DNA from: Acanthacorydalis orientalis
Taxonomy: Eukaryota; Arthropoda; Insecta; Megaloptera; Corydalidae
Length of the DNA stretch: 64,000 nt
Assembly: GCA_034766995.1 (NCBI GenBank)
Contig: CM068313.1
Coordinates: 1,332,501-1,396,500, forward strand
Direction: 5' to 3'
Part shown: positions 1 through 13,009 of the stretch, in pieces
Layout of the letters: each line of letters opens with the position of its first letter
How positions within the stretch are numbered: position 1 is the stretch's first letter
Program-made: the position numbers and the translations under genes
Notes under the pieces: model-generated
Database searches by the model: none
The model's input: the letters and a program-made list of their open reading frames with translations, nothing else
What the model was told of the DNA's origin: nothing

Positions 1-423
1 ATAATAAAAAGAAAGAAAAAGCGAAAAAGATTTTTCAAGTAAAAATAAAACGTTAAAAAGTCAGCGCCAGAGAAGCTCCTACATACAGTTATGAAATCAT
101 CTTGAAATTCCATCAATTATGTGCAATTTTCGATGATTTTTAAGGAGTGTTAAATTTTGTGACTGCTCCATTCACATCGTTTGTATTTTGTGTCCTCTTC
201 GGCATACACGGGCTAAGTGATTTCCGCTCATGCACTCTTCAGTCCTTTTTTTGAGATTCCTGCTTATTAATGTTACATTTCCGGATTCTTCTTCCGAGTT
301 CTTCCGAGTATATGCTCGATGGGGCTCGTGTCCGGTGACCGGACATGCGAACGAAATGATTTTGAGTTTTGTAGGATCCATTCGTTGACAACTGTTGAGC
401 CGTGAAAGATCCAGTCGCTATTT
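1..423 (+). repeat. Left arm of the 7-kb inverted repeat
   Basis: This is the reverse complement of 6729-7151. Homology stops after the shared stretch agatccagtcgctattta. The arm includes the palindrome tccggtgaccgga. On the inward-reading strand both arms encode a short degenerate Cys-Lys-Arg-Cys ... His-Arg-Lys-Leu-His pattern that resembles one C2H2 zinc finger with one spacer residue too many; the left copy is broken by a stop. That resemblance is weak. Confidence 0.65.
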
Positions 424-484
424 AATTCATTAATTCATCGCTTGACAGTCGTTCCAACACGAGCGTTTCGTGCGAAAGTGCAAA

Positions 485-682
485 ATGGGAATTCGTGGCG
501 TGGATTCAGTTCCTTTTTTTTTGGAAGGGAAGCCGACGAAGGAAATCTATTAGATGGCATTTTCTACACTGGTTGAATCTTGTCCTTCTTACAGGACCGC
601 TCGAAGTTGGGTGAATGAAATTGAACGCGGCAGAACGAGCATCGAAGATGCGCCGCGCTAGGGAGGTCCTAGAACAGCTGTT
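485..682 (+). pseudogene. Mariner transposase N-terminal relic
   Basis: Reading from ATG at 485, the frame gives 66 codons of a mariner-family transposase N-terminus. It contains EGKPTKEIY, then PSYRTARSWVNEIERGRTSI and EDAPR, and ends GGPRTAV. This is the helix-turn-helix DNA-binding region that precedes the DDD catalytic domain in mariner proteins, which bind terminal inverted repeats and insert at TA. Two in-frame stops (TAG at 551 and 659) and a missing stretch between the first helix and the PSYRTARSW helix show that it is dead. No catalytic domain follows: after 690 the sequence returns to a repeat of the arm (gaaattccactgattatgtg). It sits just inside the left arm of the 7-kb inverted repeat and has no partner in the right half, so it probably inserted after, or was lost from, one side. 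Confidence 0.8.
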
Positions 683-734
683 TGGCGCTATAGAGCGCCA
701 CACCGCTGTTTTCATCGTTCTTAGCAAATTCTAA

Positions 735-780
735 TTTTCTAGGAAAATCATTTTGAAATTCCACTGATTATGTGCAATTT
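735..780 (+). repeat. Short repeat of the left arm
   Basis: About 40 bases here (gaaattccactgattatgtg plus flanks) repeat the arm sequence at 91-130 (gaaattccatcaattatgtg) in the same orientation. It marks where the mariner relic segment ends. Confidence 0.5.
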
Positions 781-1049
781 AAAAAACAAATTTCTTTCAC
801 ATCAATTAAAAAAAACAAAATAGCCTTCTCAAATAAAAGAAAAACAAAATAGTTTTCTCGAATCAAGAAACAAAATGTTTCTTCTCTCACATCGAAAACA
901 AAATTTTGTTTTTTTTTTACGTCAAAACAAAAAAAAAACAGTGTTCTCGAATCAAAAACAAAATTTTATTCTTTCACGTCAAAAAACGAAATAGTTTTCT
1001 CAAATTGAAAAAAACAAAATGTCGTTTTTTGACATCAAAAACAAAATTT

Positions 1050-1102
<53 letters not shown>

Positions 1103-1220
1103 AACAAAATGTTGTTTTTTGTATCAAAAATAAAATAGTTTTCTGGAATCAAAAAAAAAATTGCTTTCACATCAAAAAAAAACCAATAATTTTCTCAGAT
1201 TAAAAAAACAAAGTTCGTAT
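775..1220 (+). repeat. AT-rich degenerate array, left inner inverted arm
   Basis: Irregular 30-45 base units of the type caaaatagttttctcgaatca and aaacaaaattttgttttt are repeated here. The same units in reverse complement fill 5392-5985. A (TA)n tract (1054-1100) interrupts the block. The apparent ORFs on either strand are simple-sequence artefacts. Confidence 0.65.
1054..1100. repeat. (TA)n microsatellite
   Basis: About 22 TA dinucleotides inside the inner AT-rich array. Confidence 0.95.
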
Positions 1221-2060
1221 GCGAACATCAGCCTACTTCTTGGGGCTGCTCAACACGCCAGTATCATTGACGGCTGCTCGCAGCCCAAGTCCCGTACATT
1301 TTGGCCCATTATTTTTATTTAATTGTGCCGGAGCGCTGGGAGAAGACTGGAAATGATTTGCGCACGCCCAACACATCTCAGGGGACGCGCTCGGCGTCTA
1401 TCCTTCAAATTAATCGTACAACGCGCGCTTATTTCTTCGCGGTGAAAGGGTTAAACGTCGAGCGCGCGAGAGGCGCGATGTGGCAACAAACGAGATGCGG
1501 AGCGGTCGGTTTATTTCCATCGTCCGCGTCGCAAGTTCCGGTTTACGTAACGCAACGTGACATGTCAATGTTAGTTCTACATATCTGCACACAATAGACT
1601 GTGTACACACACACACACATGCGCCTCCATTCGTTTGCGTTGTGTCGTGCCGATATGACGTCGATAAATGTCTGTACAGAAATGGACATGAAGTGTTTTC
1701 GCACAGAACTGTTTCGAACCGAATGTTACCGGATTAGTTTCGGAATCGAAGTTTTTTTTTTCACTTATCTTCCCAGTGGCGTAACCAGAATGCTTGACGC
1801 CGCTGGGCAGAAAAAAATATGGGCCCACTATTTTGTTTATTAGTTAAAGAACGAAAATATGGATTGAGTTCACTTACAAGAGACCAACAAAAGTGATGTC
1901 TTCTTGCCTTCGATTCTCCGAACACATTGATTACATTGTGTAAGTTTTTTTTTCAGTTTCTGGGTTTGCTCTTGTTGGATGGACAAAACAAGTTGAAATA
2001 AACATCGGTCTCGTCTATCAAGAACTTGCTATAAACTAACTGAATCGTTTGTATTAGACT
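1221..2060. other. Unique sequence, partly CpG-rich, no gene supported
   Basis: 1240-1600 is CpG-rich (gcgcgcttatt, cgagcgcgcgag) with a short (CA)n at 1606-1619. At 1774 the run cagtggcgtaaccag resembles the first bases of hAT-type termini, but no matching end or target duplication is seen. No exon signals are convincing. Confidence 0.4.
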
Positions 2061-2224
2061 TGGGAGGATACGACCTCGGAAATTGACTTTGGGACCATAC
2101 CTCTTGCAGTGGTAGGGTATTAATATAGTAACGTACCAGCTCGCACTATCCATTTTCGAAAAAAAAGGCTCCAAAGTTTCCACGTCAGGCTTATAAGAGA
2201 AAAATTATTAACAGTTGTCAACTA

Positions 2225-2293
2225 GCTTGGTAGCTAGAAGGTAGCGACCAGGTTTCAATTGTCTGAAATGTCTGGTTCGAGTCTCGTTCGTTC
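2225..2293 (+). repeat. tRNA-like segment with Pol III A/B boxes (left arm)
   Basis: tggtagctagaaggtagcg resembles an A box and, 33 bases on, ggttcgagtctcg is a near-perfect B box. This is the head structure of tRNA-derived SINEs. It does not fold as a complete tRNA and is not called a tRNA gene. Confidence 0.5.
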
Positions 2294-2837
2294 CATGCAG
2301 TTTTTTTTTCTTCACCTGAATAACTATTTAATGCTTCTAATGAATTTTATTAAAAAAAAAATTTAAATGAATATGAAATAACATTCTCTTGCAATTTTCT
2401 TTCAAAAAATGTTCCTTTTTAAATTTTTACAATTTCAATTCAGAAAGTGATTTTTCCATGAATTTTTTTCAATTCTTTGCATTATTTTGCAAACAAATTC
2501 GTATATAAAATAATCAAGTGGTATATGATCCCGTTCAAGTCGTGGTGTATCCATGAAAGAGTTTTATACCTTTATCTATACACAATATTCCATGGAATAT
2601 ACTACATGAACATTTTAATATTATATAAGAATATGTTTGCAAAATAATGTAAAAAAATTAAAAAAAAATTGTGAAAAAATCATTTTCTGGAATGAAAAAT
2701 TGTAAAAAATAAAAAAAGAGCATTTTTCGAAAGAAAATTGCAAGGGAATGTTGTTTGATCTTTATTTAAATACTTTTTTTTAATAAAATGCATTAGAAGC
2801 ATTAAATAATTATTCAGGTGAAGAAAAAAAACTGCAT

Positions 2838-2905
2838 GGAACGAGCGAGACTCGAACTAGACACCTGAAGGCTGACTCGCTACCGCCTAGCTATCAAGCC
2901 AGACT
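2838..2905 (-). repeat. tRNA-like segment with Pol III A/B boxes (right arm)
   Basis: Reverse-complement partner of 2225-2293. On the minus strand it reads gatagctaggcggtagcg, then agttcgagtctcgc. Two inverted internal Pol III promoters would drive transcription toward the loop from both sides if active. Confidence 0.5.
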
Positions 2906-3079
2906 GATTGCTACAGAAAATATTTCTCTTATAAGATGAGGAAACTTTGGAGTTTTTTTTCCTCGAAAATGGCTGGGTAGTGCGAGCTAGTACGTTACTA
3001 TATTAATACCTTTGGGGTACCCTACCGCTACACGAGGTTTGGTCCCAACCTCAATTTCCGAGGCAGTATCCTCTCCTTT

Positions 3080-3217
3080 TTAGTTGGAAATACCTCCATA
3101 TTAAAACTTCATACTTGCTTTTTCACATGTATATTAACATTTTTATTACCGACACGACACCGGAACCCCCGGGTCACTCCGGGCGGTAGTTAGCCACAGT
3201 AATGCCCTCCTCCCCCA
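3080..3217. other. Spacer with GC-rich patch, no gene seen
   Basis: The patch ccggaacccccgggtcactccg stands out from AT-rich surroundings and precedes the long (TA)n. It may be a fragment of a retroelement tail; I cannot assign it. Confidence 0.3.
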
Positions 3218-5391
<2,174 letters not shown>

Positions 5392-5985
5392 AATAACAAT
5401 ATTTTGTTTTCGATGTGAGAAAAAACAACATTTTGTTTTTGCAATGAGAAAATTATTTTATTTTTGATTCGAGAAAACTATTTTATTTTTGATTTGAGAA
5501 AACTATTTTGTTTTTTTTTTTTGATGTAAAAAAAGTTTTGTCTTTGATGTCAAAAAACACCATTTTGTTTTTTTTTTAATTTAAGAAAACTATTTTTTTT
5601 TATCGTGAGAAAACTATTTTGTTTTTAATTCGAGAGAACTATTTTCTATTGGTCTGAGAAAACTATTTTTTTTAAGGTAATAAAAAAACATTTATTTTTG
5701 ATATGAGAAAACAATTTGTTTTTGATGTGAAAAAAATTTTGTTTCTTGATTTAATAAAACTATTTTATTTTTTTTTGATATGAAAAACAACATTTTGTTT
5801 TTTAATTTGAGAAAACTATTTTCTTTATTTGAGAAAGCAATTTTGTTTTTTGATGTGGAAAAAACAGTATTTTGTTTTTGATTCGAGAAAACTATTTTGT
5901 TTTTGATATACAAAAATAACTTTTTGTTTTTGATTCGAGATAAATATTTTGTTTTTGATATAAAAAACAACATTTTGTTTGCAAA
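5392..5985 (-). repeat. AT-rich degenerate array, right inner inverted arm
   Basis: Units such as gattcgagaaaactattttg and aacaacattttgtttttg are the reverse complement of those at 775-1220, roughly 14 units here. Together the two blocks form the inner stem of the 7-kb inverted structure. Confidence 0.65.
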
Positions 5986-6728
5986 AGCGTTTTTTTTAAC
6001 AAAAAAAGTCAACCGCATCTTTTCAACTAAATATATTTTTATTTCGGTCCATATTCGCATCCACAATTTCGTTTTGTAATATTGAATATTTAATTATCAA
6101 TCGGGTTTCCCAATTTATTTAATAAAAATATGGCATTACGAGTCAGTTACCGATATTATAAGACGTTTGGTAACATTTACAACCATTTGAATTGTAAAAA
6201 CAATAACTAGGACTTCCATTAAAAATTCCATTAAATTATAAGAATACACGATTCACGTCGTAAAGAAAAACTGAATTTTACAACACAGGAATCTGCAACA
6301 ACTTCCCCAAACGTACAGAAACATATTTGAAATAGAACAGGGCAGTCTGCGAATCCTGAAATTGTAAGACTGTGAATTCATGATTTCACGAGAGTGTCAA
6401 GCAAAAAAAAAAGTTAATTTCAAATTTAACCGAACCGAGATTAGAATTTGATGAGGAAGATAAAAACAGGCGTGAATTTTAGAAAAAGTGTTTTTCACAA
6501 ACAAAACTAAGTTCAATATTTCTGATTTGGATGCCTGTGCCAAAATATGACAAGAATTAAATACCAAAATGGATATTGTATCGACATATAAACATGGCGG
6601 TGGGAGAATGATGGTACGGGAGTCGATAGAGTGAGAAAACTGATGTTTATCGAGACGATAATAAGTAGTATTCATTATCTGAATACGGTAAGCAGTGATC
6701 TTCAGTCATCCGTCAGAATTTTGGAGCT
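5986..6728. other. AT-rich unique stretch, no gene seen
   Basis: Lies between the inner and outer right arms. Short open frames on both strands lack family resemblance, start context or splice sites. It has no counterpart in the left half (424-774), so the structure is asymmetric here. Confidence 0.4.
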
Positions 6729-7151
6729 AAATAGCGACTGGATCTTCACAGCTCAACAGTTGCCAACGAATGGATCCTACAAGTCTGAAAATCATTTCAT
6801 TCGCATGTCCGGTCACCGGACACGAGCCCTATCGAGCATATACTCGGAAGAACTCGGAAGAAGAATCCGAGAATGTGACATTAATAAGCAGGAATCGCTA
6901 AAAGAAGCACTGAAGAGTGCATGAGCGGAAATCACTTAACCCGTGTGTGCCGAAGAGGACACAAAATGCAAACGATGTGAATGGGAGCAGTTACAAAATT
7001 TAACACTTCTTAAAAGTCATCGAAAATTGCACATAATTGATGGAATTTCAAGATGATTTCATGACTGTGTGTAGGAGCTTCTCTGGCGCTGACTTTTTAA
7101 CTTTTTATTTTTACTTGAAAAATCTTTTTCGCTTTTTCTTTCTTTTTATTA
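6729..7151 (-). repeat. Right arm of the 7-kb inverted repeat
   Basis: Reverse complement of 1-423, running from taaatagcgactggatct to tctttctttttattat. A (TA)n/(TATG)n tract begins directly outside it. Confidence 0.65.
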
Positions 7152-7164
7152 TCCATATATATTC

Positions 7165-7176
7165 ACATACACATAC

Positions 7177-7253
<77 letters not shown>

Positions 7254-7262
7254 GTATGTATA
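7165..7262. repeat. (TA)n followed by (TATG)n microsatellite
   Basis: About 70 bases of TA pass into five TATG tetramers. It abuts the right end of the inverted-repeat element. Confidence 0.95.
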
Positions 7263-7379
7263 TCGAATGCGAATGGAATGTAAAAGGATAATTATTTACA
7301 TAGGGAAAAAACATTACACATAATGGCGTGAAGGCGTCAAGCGATAAATCCACAAAGATAGTACATAATACAACGTGAC

Positions 7380-7810
7380 GTACAGGTAGATCGGTAAAAC
7401 ACCTTGGAAACAACGCTCGCTCGCACACACACACACATACACGTACGCTCGCTCACCACACATTCGAGGAGAAACACATATACAAGAAGTGAACGTGTTT
7501 GTGTTGTTTCTCTTCTCGGAAGTATTCGTCGATATGTCTCACTCGCGCGCACTGATTGTGTCATACGTCCGCGCTTGTGTGTCGGCAGGCGGACGACGAC
7601 GGTCACCGAGTTCTCTAACCAGAGTGCTGTGCCGGTCCGCTCTTCGCCCTCCGCCGCACCTTTCGCATGGTCTGTGCTCGCCTGCCTTCCTTATCGCTCG
7701 TATTTACAACAGGATGTTAGTTGACACGATATAATCAGTGCCAGTGTCGGTGCGGAGCGGCGCACGTGATCGACTGTAATCGGACTGGAGCCACGACGGT
7801 CCTCCCTCCT
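7380..7810. other. CpG-rich island, no gene supported
   Basis: High CpG with (CA)n, cgctcgctcg runs and several overlapping open frames on both strands, as expected where stops are rare. None resembles a protein. It could be a promoter or enhancer, but no core promoter is clear. Confidence 0.35.
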
Positions 7811-8126
7811 GTACGAATTTTATGAAAATCTTCTTTTTTCACACAACTAATTGTTTTTCAGTCTGAAATAGTTCTTCTGGTCAACACTTATCGACCAATT
7901 TGATTGTTGCTCGTGCGCATTCCGATTCCGATGTTCTCAGAGCGCCACTGTGTACACTTGGGATGTCTGAAAAGGCCGCCATCGTCATCGAAATGCGCAT
8001 CAGAAACAAACGAAAACGATAAATAACGATTTCCGAGTACTGAAAATCTTCATGTCATTCTTTCAACTTCATGTACTGTGACAGAACTGTTATGACATCG
8101 AAAAATAAATGGGAATTGTTATTTCC
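7811..8126. other. Unique sequence with dispersed cgaaatgcgca motif
   Basis: Holds two copies of a dispersed motif (gctcgtgcgcattccgatt at about 7909 and, inverted, catcgaaatgcgcatcag at about 7986) that recurs beside satellite arrays elsewhere. No gene is seen. Confidence 0.35.
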
Positions 8127-8910
8127 AGCGCCTTCTTACTGTGCATTTCAATAGCTGTGATTGTTTATTCTTGCGCAAATCAGTATTCTGTTTCGTCGAA
8201 ATCGATTGTTTTGATCGCACTGACAGGTTTTGTCAATAAAATCTTTTCCCAGTGTACCTCGAACTGTTCTCAGTAGTTTATTTCTTGCCTTCCTGGAACA
8301 TGCTCGAACTTCCACGTATTTTGCTAATCAAATATTTTTTCTGCGTTTCTCGAATTCTTCTCAACCGTTCTATTCATTCCAATCATGAAACATCCTCGAA
8401 TAACAGTTCTCTGCTAATCATATATATATATATATGTGTGTGTGTGTGTTTTTCAAATTCTTCTCATTGTTTCATTTTTCTTCGGAACATCCTCGAATTT
8501 ACAGGATTTTGTTAATCAAATCTTTTTCCAACGTCTCTCGAATTCTTCCATTCTTGGAACATCCTTGATTTTACAAGCTGTCGTTAATAAAACCGTTTTT
8601 CAGGCCTTCTCTACATTGTGTTTCTTCTATTCCTGGAATATCCTTGAATTTACAGACTTTTGGTTATCAAATATTTTTTCAGCGCTTCCCAAACTCTTCT
8701 CATTTTTTATTTTTCCACTCCTGAAATATCTTTGACCTTACAGACTTGTGCTAATAAAATCATTTCTAGTGTTCTCTAAACACTTCCCATCATTCTATTT
8801 CATCAATTCTTGAACATACATGCGTTTGTTAATAAAATAATTTTTCAACACTTCTCAAAACCTACTCAGCATTCCATTTCATTCATTCTTGGAACGTTCT
8901 ACTTATTTTA
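8127..8910 (+). repeat. Tandem array, about 85-base unit, about 8 degenerate copies
   Basis: Each unit reads roughly ttcttggaacatccttgaat, ttacagactttgttaatcaa, atctttttcagcgtttctcg. The first unit is preceded by the dispersed head block. The array decays toward 8900. A small (TA)n(TG)n lies at 8417-8450. Confidence 0.75.
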
Positions 8911-9640
8911 ATACACATTTCAACTTCACTCGAGATTTTTCTATATTTCGGCGCTCTGATCACAATAAAAAAGCGACTTAGATGCACACAAGTAACGATG
9001 TAAAACGATCAGTGACGATTTATTGAACATTTTTGATCAGAAAACAGTTGTATGGCTTATTCAGTCAAAAAAAAATCTTTTCTGAATGTGTAAGATCTGT
9101 ATCTCAGCACAAAGGGCAGAACAGACGGAACGAACCCGTGAAAGGTCGCATCATCCGGAAAAAAAACAAGACGGTCACGACACGAAAACAATGCAAAACG
9201 ATTCTCTCCTCCATCCCGTTTGCCGCTCGTCTCGTCCCGTCGTTCCGACTATCGAATATTCACGTTTCAATGCACCGAATTAGAGAAAAAAATCGGTTAC
9301 TTAATACAAATATGAATAATCGACTGCGTAGTACCGGAACCCGGAGATCGCGTATCACAGCATTCGACTTGAACCCGGACGTTCTTTCGTGTTACAGAAA
9401 AACACGACCGATCGACTGACGCGCCGCGGACCGATGGCGTCGTCGAACGCAATTAAAACGTCTATTCATGGCTGAGAGACCGGCGACCGCTTTTCAATAA
9501 ATCGGCTCGTGAAGTCTCGACCTCGGGACCTGGAAATGTCGCACGGAAGTCGTATGTGCTTGGTTCGGTTCGCGTTCTCGTGCTCGACGAAAATGTCACC
9601 TTGATATGAATGTGTCTTTTGTTTTTAAAACTCTCTTTCA
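8911..9640. other. Unique sequence, CpG-rich 9090-9600, no gene supported
   Basis: Open frames of up to 128 codons on the plus strand have no recognisable domain and are rich in Arg/Thr/Ser, typical of CpG-rich non-coding DNA. The inverted cgaaatgcgca-type motif occurs near 8960. Confidence 0.35.
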
Positions 9641-9679
9641 TGTGACTTAAAAAAAATGATCAGCAGAACAACGAGCAAG

Positions 9680-10710
9680 AATTCAAAACATTTTCAATCT
9701 GTTAATGGTCTAATAAAAGCCGTCTAATTGTTCCAAATCGTTTTTAAATGTCCTGAATTTTATACCCGTCGACTTAAGAGCCTCTGAACCACTTAAATAA
9801 AACTCTAATTTCGGAAAATGTCGATAAATTGAATTGAAACAAACACAGACAATGTTTTTTTTTCAAATTTTCTTGTTGGAGGAAAAAAACACCTTTAATC
9901 TTTCTTTTACAATTTGTCTTTCGGTCTAAAGTATCAAAAAACTGTTAACCTGTCTATCTGTCGCCTGAAAATGTATCTAAATCCAAAAACAATCGATGCA
10001 ATAGCAATCAGAGCCTGCTTATATCAGCGATAATCATTGAAAACATGTGTCGATTAAATTACGGACTCTGGAAACATTTTTAACCGGTTTATTGCTCTGA
10101 TTGATTCGAATCGTTTTTGGACGTCCTGTATTTTATATTCATCGATTTAACAGCCTCGAAATCATGTAAATCAAACCTGAATAAAAAAGGGAACAGCCTT
10201 AAACCGAAAACAGAAAATGTTTCTTTTAATTCCTTGTATTGGAAAAAAACACTTTGTTAAATTCTTCTTCAACGATTTGTCTTTCAGTCTAAAGCAGTGG
10301 CACGCCCATGGGAGGACAAGGGGCCTTGACACGTCCCAAAGGAAAAGGAACACACATCACTACCCCCTACACATACACAGAGAGATTAATGAAACCACAA
10401 CTGAAGTAATTCCAGGGCTGTGTAAAAAGAAAACTGGATTTTATTCTTCAAATGAATTTTTCTAACCGTCTAGTGAATTTAATTAAATTCATGTTAAAAC
10501 ACTTGTATCCGTTCAACTCGCCCCCTCTCCCTCCTCCCAAGATTAAATCTTGAGTGTGTCACTGGTCTAAAGTATTAAAAAAAACCTCTTAACTTGTTAT
10601 CTGTCGCCCTTTTGCCCAGAAACAGTCGATAAAATGGAAATCCGAGCCAACTTGAATCTGCGACAAGGATTGAAAAGATATTCGATTAATCATTGATAGT
10701 CAAAATACGT
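9680..10710 (+). repeat. Tandem duplication of a block of about 380 bases, second copy interrupted
   Basis: 9680-10065 aligns with 10066-10710 (shared phrases: tgctctgattgattcgaat versus taattgttccaaatcg, then ttttaaatgtcctgaatttt, and tttgtctttcggtctaaag). The second copy is split by the MITE at 10295-10564, so the duplication predates that insertion. Confidence 0.7.
10295..10564. mobile_element. hAT-type MITE, 270 bases, with 8-base target duplication
   Basis: The element starts CAGTGGCACGCCCA and ends, read on the other strand, CAGTGACACACTCA, so the termini match at 11 of 14 positions. It is flanked on both sides by the identical octamer gtctaaag (10287-10294 and 10565-10572). The CAGTG...CACTG ends with an 8-base duplication are diagnostic of hAT-superfamily elements. 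It has no coding capacity, so it is non-autonomous. An internal palindrome aagattaaatctt lies near the right end. The empty site is visible in the first copy of the duplicated block at about 9935 (cggtctaaagtatc), which confirms a clean insertion. Confidence 0.9.
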
Positions 10711-11450
10711 TCGGCCTATCGGACTAGTGATAAAAAAAACTAAAGTCCATGATATTTTTTCAAGCAGTTCCGAGAAGAATATCGGATCTGTCTACCGATA
10801 ATAATCTTTTGTAAAGAGCGATAAAGCAGGGAGTGGGACCGAGACACAAAGCATGACAGACACTGAAAAACAAGTCGGTTTGTAAACGGTTGAATCTTTT
10901 TGTTCTCGCTTGTGACGTTTAATAGATAGAAGCTGATAAACGGATAAACGCACAAAAGTGTAATCATCGATCATTCTTTTTTTTTTGATTGGTGCGCATG
11001 AGCATTTCGATGACGATTCTCCTCGGAGAGATATACAATCTGGAATAATCTGTTTCACTCTGATTGATTCTTGTGAATCCGGTCGGTACGTTATTGTAGG
11101 GATCGTCCTGATCAGCAATTGTACAGAATCCTACTTTCTATTTTTGTTCCAAAAATAACCACGGTCTACAGTATGGCGACTTTGCCAAAAAAAAATCGAA
11201 AATTTCAAATGTCGTTCATTTCGACTGGAAATCGAGTGTATTAAAAACAATGAGAAATCGGTACCGGAAACGCGGGCTTTTTTAATCTCCGGGATGAAAT
11301 TTAAAGACAGAAACATGCTTCGTCTATTTTGTCGATTTTTTCAATCCAAAATCATTTTTTTTGTTGCAATATTTTTTAATGAAGAACCTATCTAGTTTTA
11401 TCGATTCTCTGGGCCGCCATTGAACTAAAGAATTGTTTCATTTCATCAGA
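10711..11450. other. Unique AT-rich stretch, no gene seen
   Basis: No convincing splice sites, repeats or protein resemblance on either strand. Confidence 0.35.
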
Positions 11451-12500
11451 TAGATTCAACTCAAATACAAAATCGACTGTTTTTCCCGTTTTATGGGTTT
11501 GTAGATTTTTAAAAAATCACAAAAATCAGAGTAAGGTTTCAAAAAAACATATTTTTCAAACACTTGAACGAAATCGCCTGATAAGATCATCAATAAGTTT
11601 GATGATATGAAATGATTTGACGATAAAAATCGGAAAAATGGAAAAATTTTCAGTTTTGTGTCTTTTTAGAAAATTTCAAAATCACAAAATTCAATTTTCG
11701 GCTACAAAAATCACATTTTTTTTTAAAAAAAAACCCTGACTGAAGTTTGACATTAAACGAATATAAAATAAAAATCTTTTCCTCGGTCTCAATATTTTTT
11801 CATGGAAAAACTGACAATTTTTATTCTCCTTGACTTTATTGACTTGACGTCACTGAACGACGCATTCTCTCATGTGATCGGCTCGAATTAAGTACAAAAA
11901 TCGAACAGTTTTTCACTTTTCTAACTTTTTAGAAAATTTAAAAATAACAAAATCGATTTTCGGCTACAAAAACCAGTTTTTTTTTAAAAAAAACTGACTG
12001 AAGTATGACATTGAACGAACATAAAATTTTCTTGATCTCAATATTTTCTTATGAAAAAACTGTCGATTTTTATTATCCTATCAAACCGTAATTGAACTGA
12101 AAAACGTCTTCTCTCATCTAATCGGCTCGTATTAAGTACAAAAATCAAAGTTTTCCAGTTTTCTGCCTTTTTAGAATATTTGAAAACCATAAAAATCGAT
12201 TTTCGGCTACAGAAACCATTTTTTTTAAAAAAAAAACCTGATTGAAATTTGACATTGAATCAACATAATATTTTTTTGATCTCAATATTTTTTTCATAGA
12301 AAAACTGACAATTTTTATTATCCTATCAGACCGTTACCGAACTGAAAAACGTATTCTCTCATTTAATCGGCTCGAATTGAATACAAAAATCAGACAGTTT
12401 TCCAGTTTTCTGTTTTTTTAGAAAATTTTAAACCCACAAAAATCGATTTTCGGCTACAAAACCACATTTTTTTCAAATCCCGATCGAATTTCGACAACGG
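11450..12500 (+). repeat. Tandem array, about 250-base unit, four copies
   Basis: The anchor gctacaaaaa recurs at 11701, 11963, 12206 and 12453 (periods 262, 243 and 247). Each unit includes gatctcaatattttttcat, aaaaactgacaatttttatt, aatcggctcgaatta and a T/A run. Copies differ by many substitutions and indels. Confidence 0.8.
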
Positions 12501-12970
12501 ACGAACTTTTCGGATTTCCCTCCTATCTTTTATCTTTGAATATGTTACGTTGTAAGAACCAATAAACAGTTTTTTTCTTTTTATTTTTCCTGCTGAATAC
12601 TGGTAATAAATAGTATATTAATATTCGATACAAGAACTCTGACGTTCAGTTTTCGGAATCCAGACACATTATTATCGGCGATGACTTGTTATCGTGACCG
12701 GCGAGTCACGGGGAGAGAAAAAAAACGTATCTCAGACACTTATCGTTCGATAGAACTATACACATCTGAACCGGCCGATTTGCAACATACTGGAACTGCA
12801 TACGCAACGAGAGCACTTGTAGAGGTGATTTATGGACGGACACACACACATAATCGTTTATTTATAACTTGGGAAATTACAGCGGGGTGTACCAGCGTTC
12901 CAAGTGACAAATATAGTCATAAAACCGCAACATGTGTACAATAATTACATACACACACATTCACACACAA

Positions 12971-13009
<39 letters not shown>

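Larger units (their letters stand above)
2062..3075. mobile_element. Foldback element with tRNA-like arms (about 1 kb palindrome)
   Basis: 2062-2510 returns as reverse complement at 2625-3075 around an unrelated loop of about 115 bases. The ends are complementary (gggaggatac at the left, gtatcctctcc at the right). Each arm carries, in order from the outside, the terminal block, a segment with tattaatatagtaacgta, a tRNA-like segment, a run of T, cttcacctgaataa, and a tail with ttgcattattttgcaaa. A third, internally deleted copy lies at 58993-59250 and ends with the same terminal block, so this is a dispersed family and not a one-off duplication. Confidence 0.75.

Noticed and set aside
1774..1830. 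hAT element start (cagtggcgtaaccag)
   Set aside because: No matching right terminus or 8-base duplication found within the window.
2225..2293. A tRNA gene
   Set aside because: A and B boxes are present but the acceptor and anticodon stems do not pair; it is part of a dispersed element.
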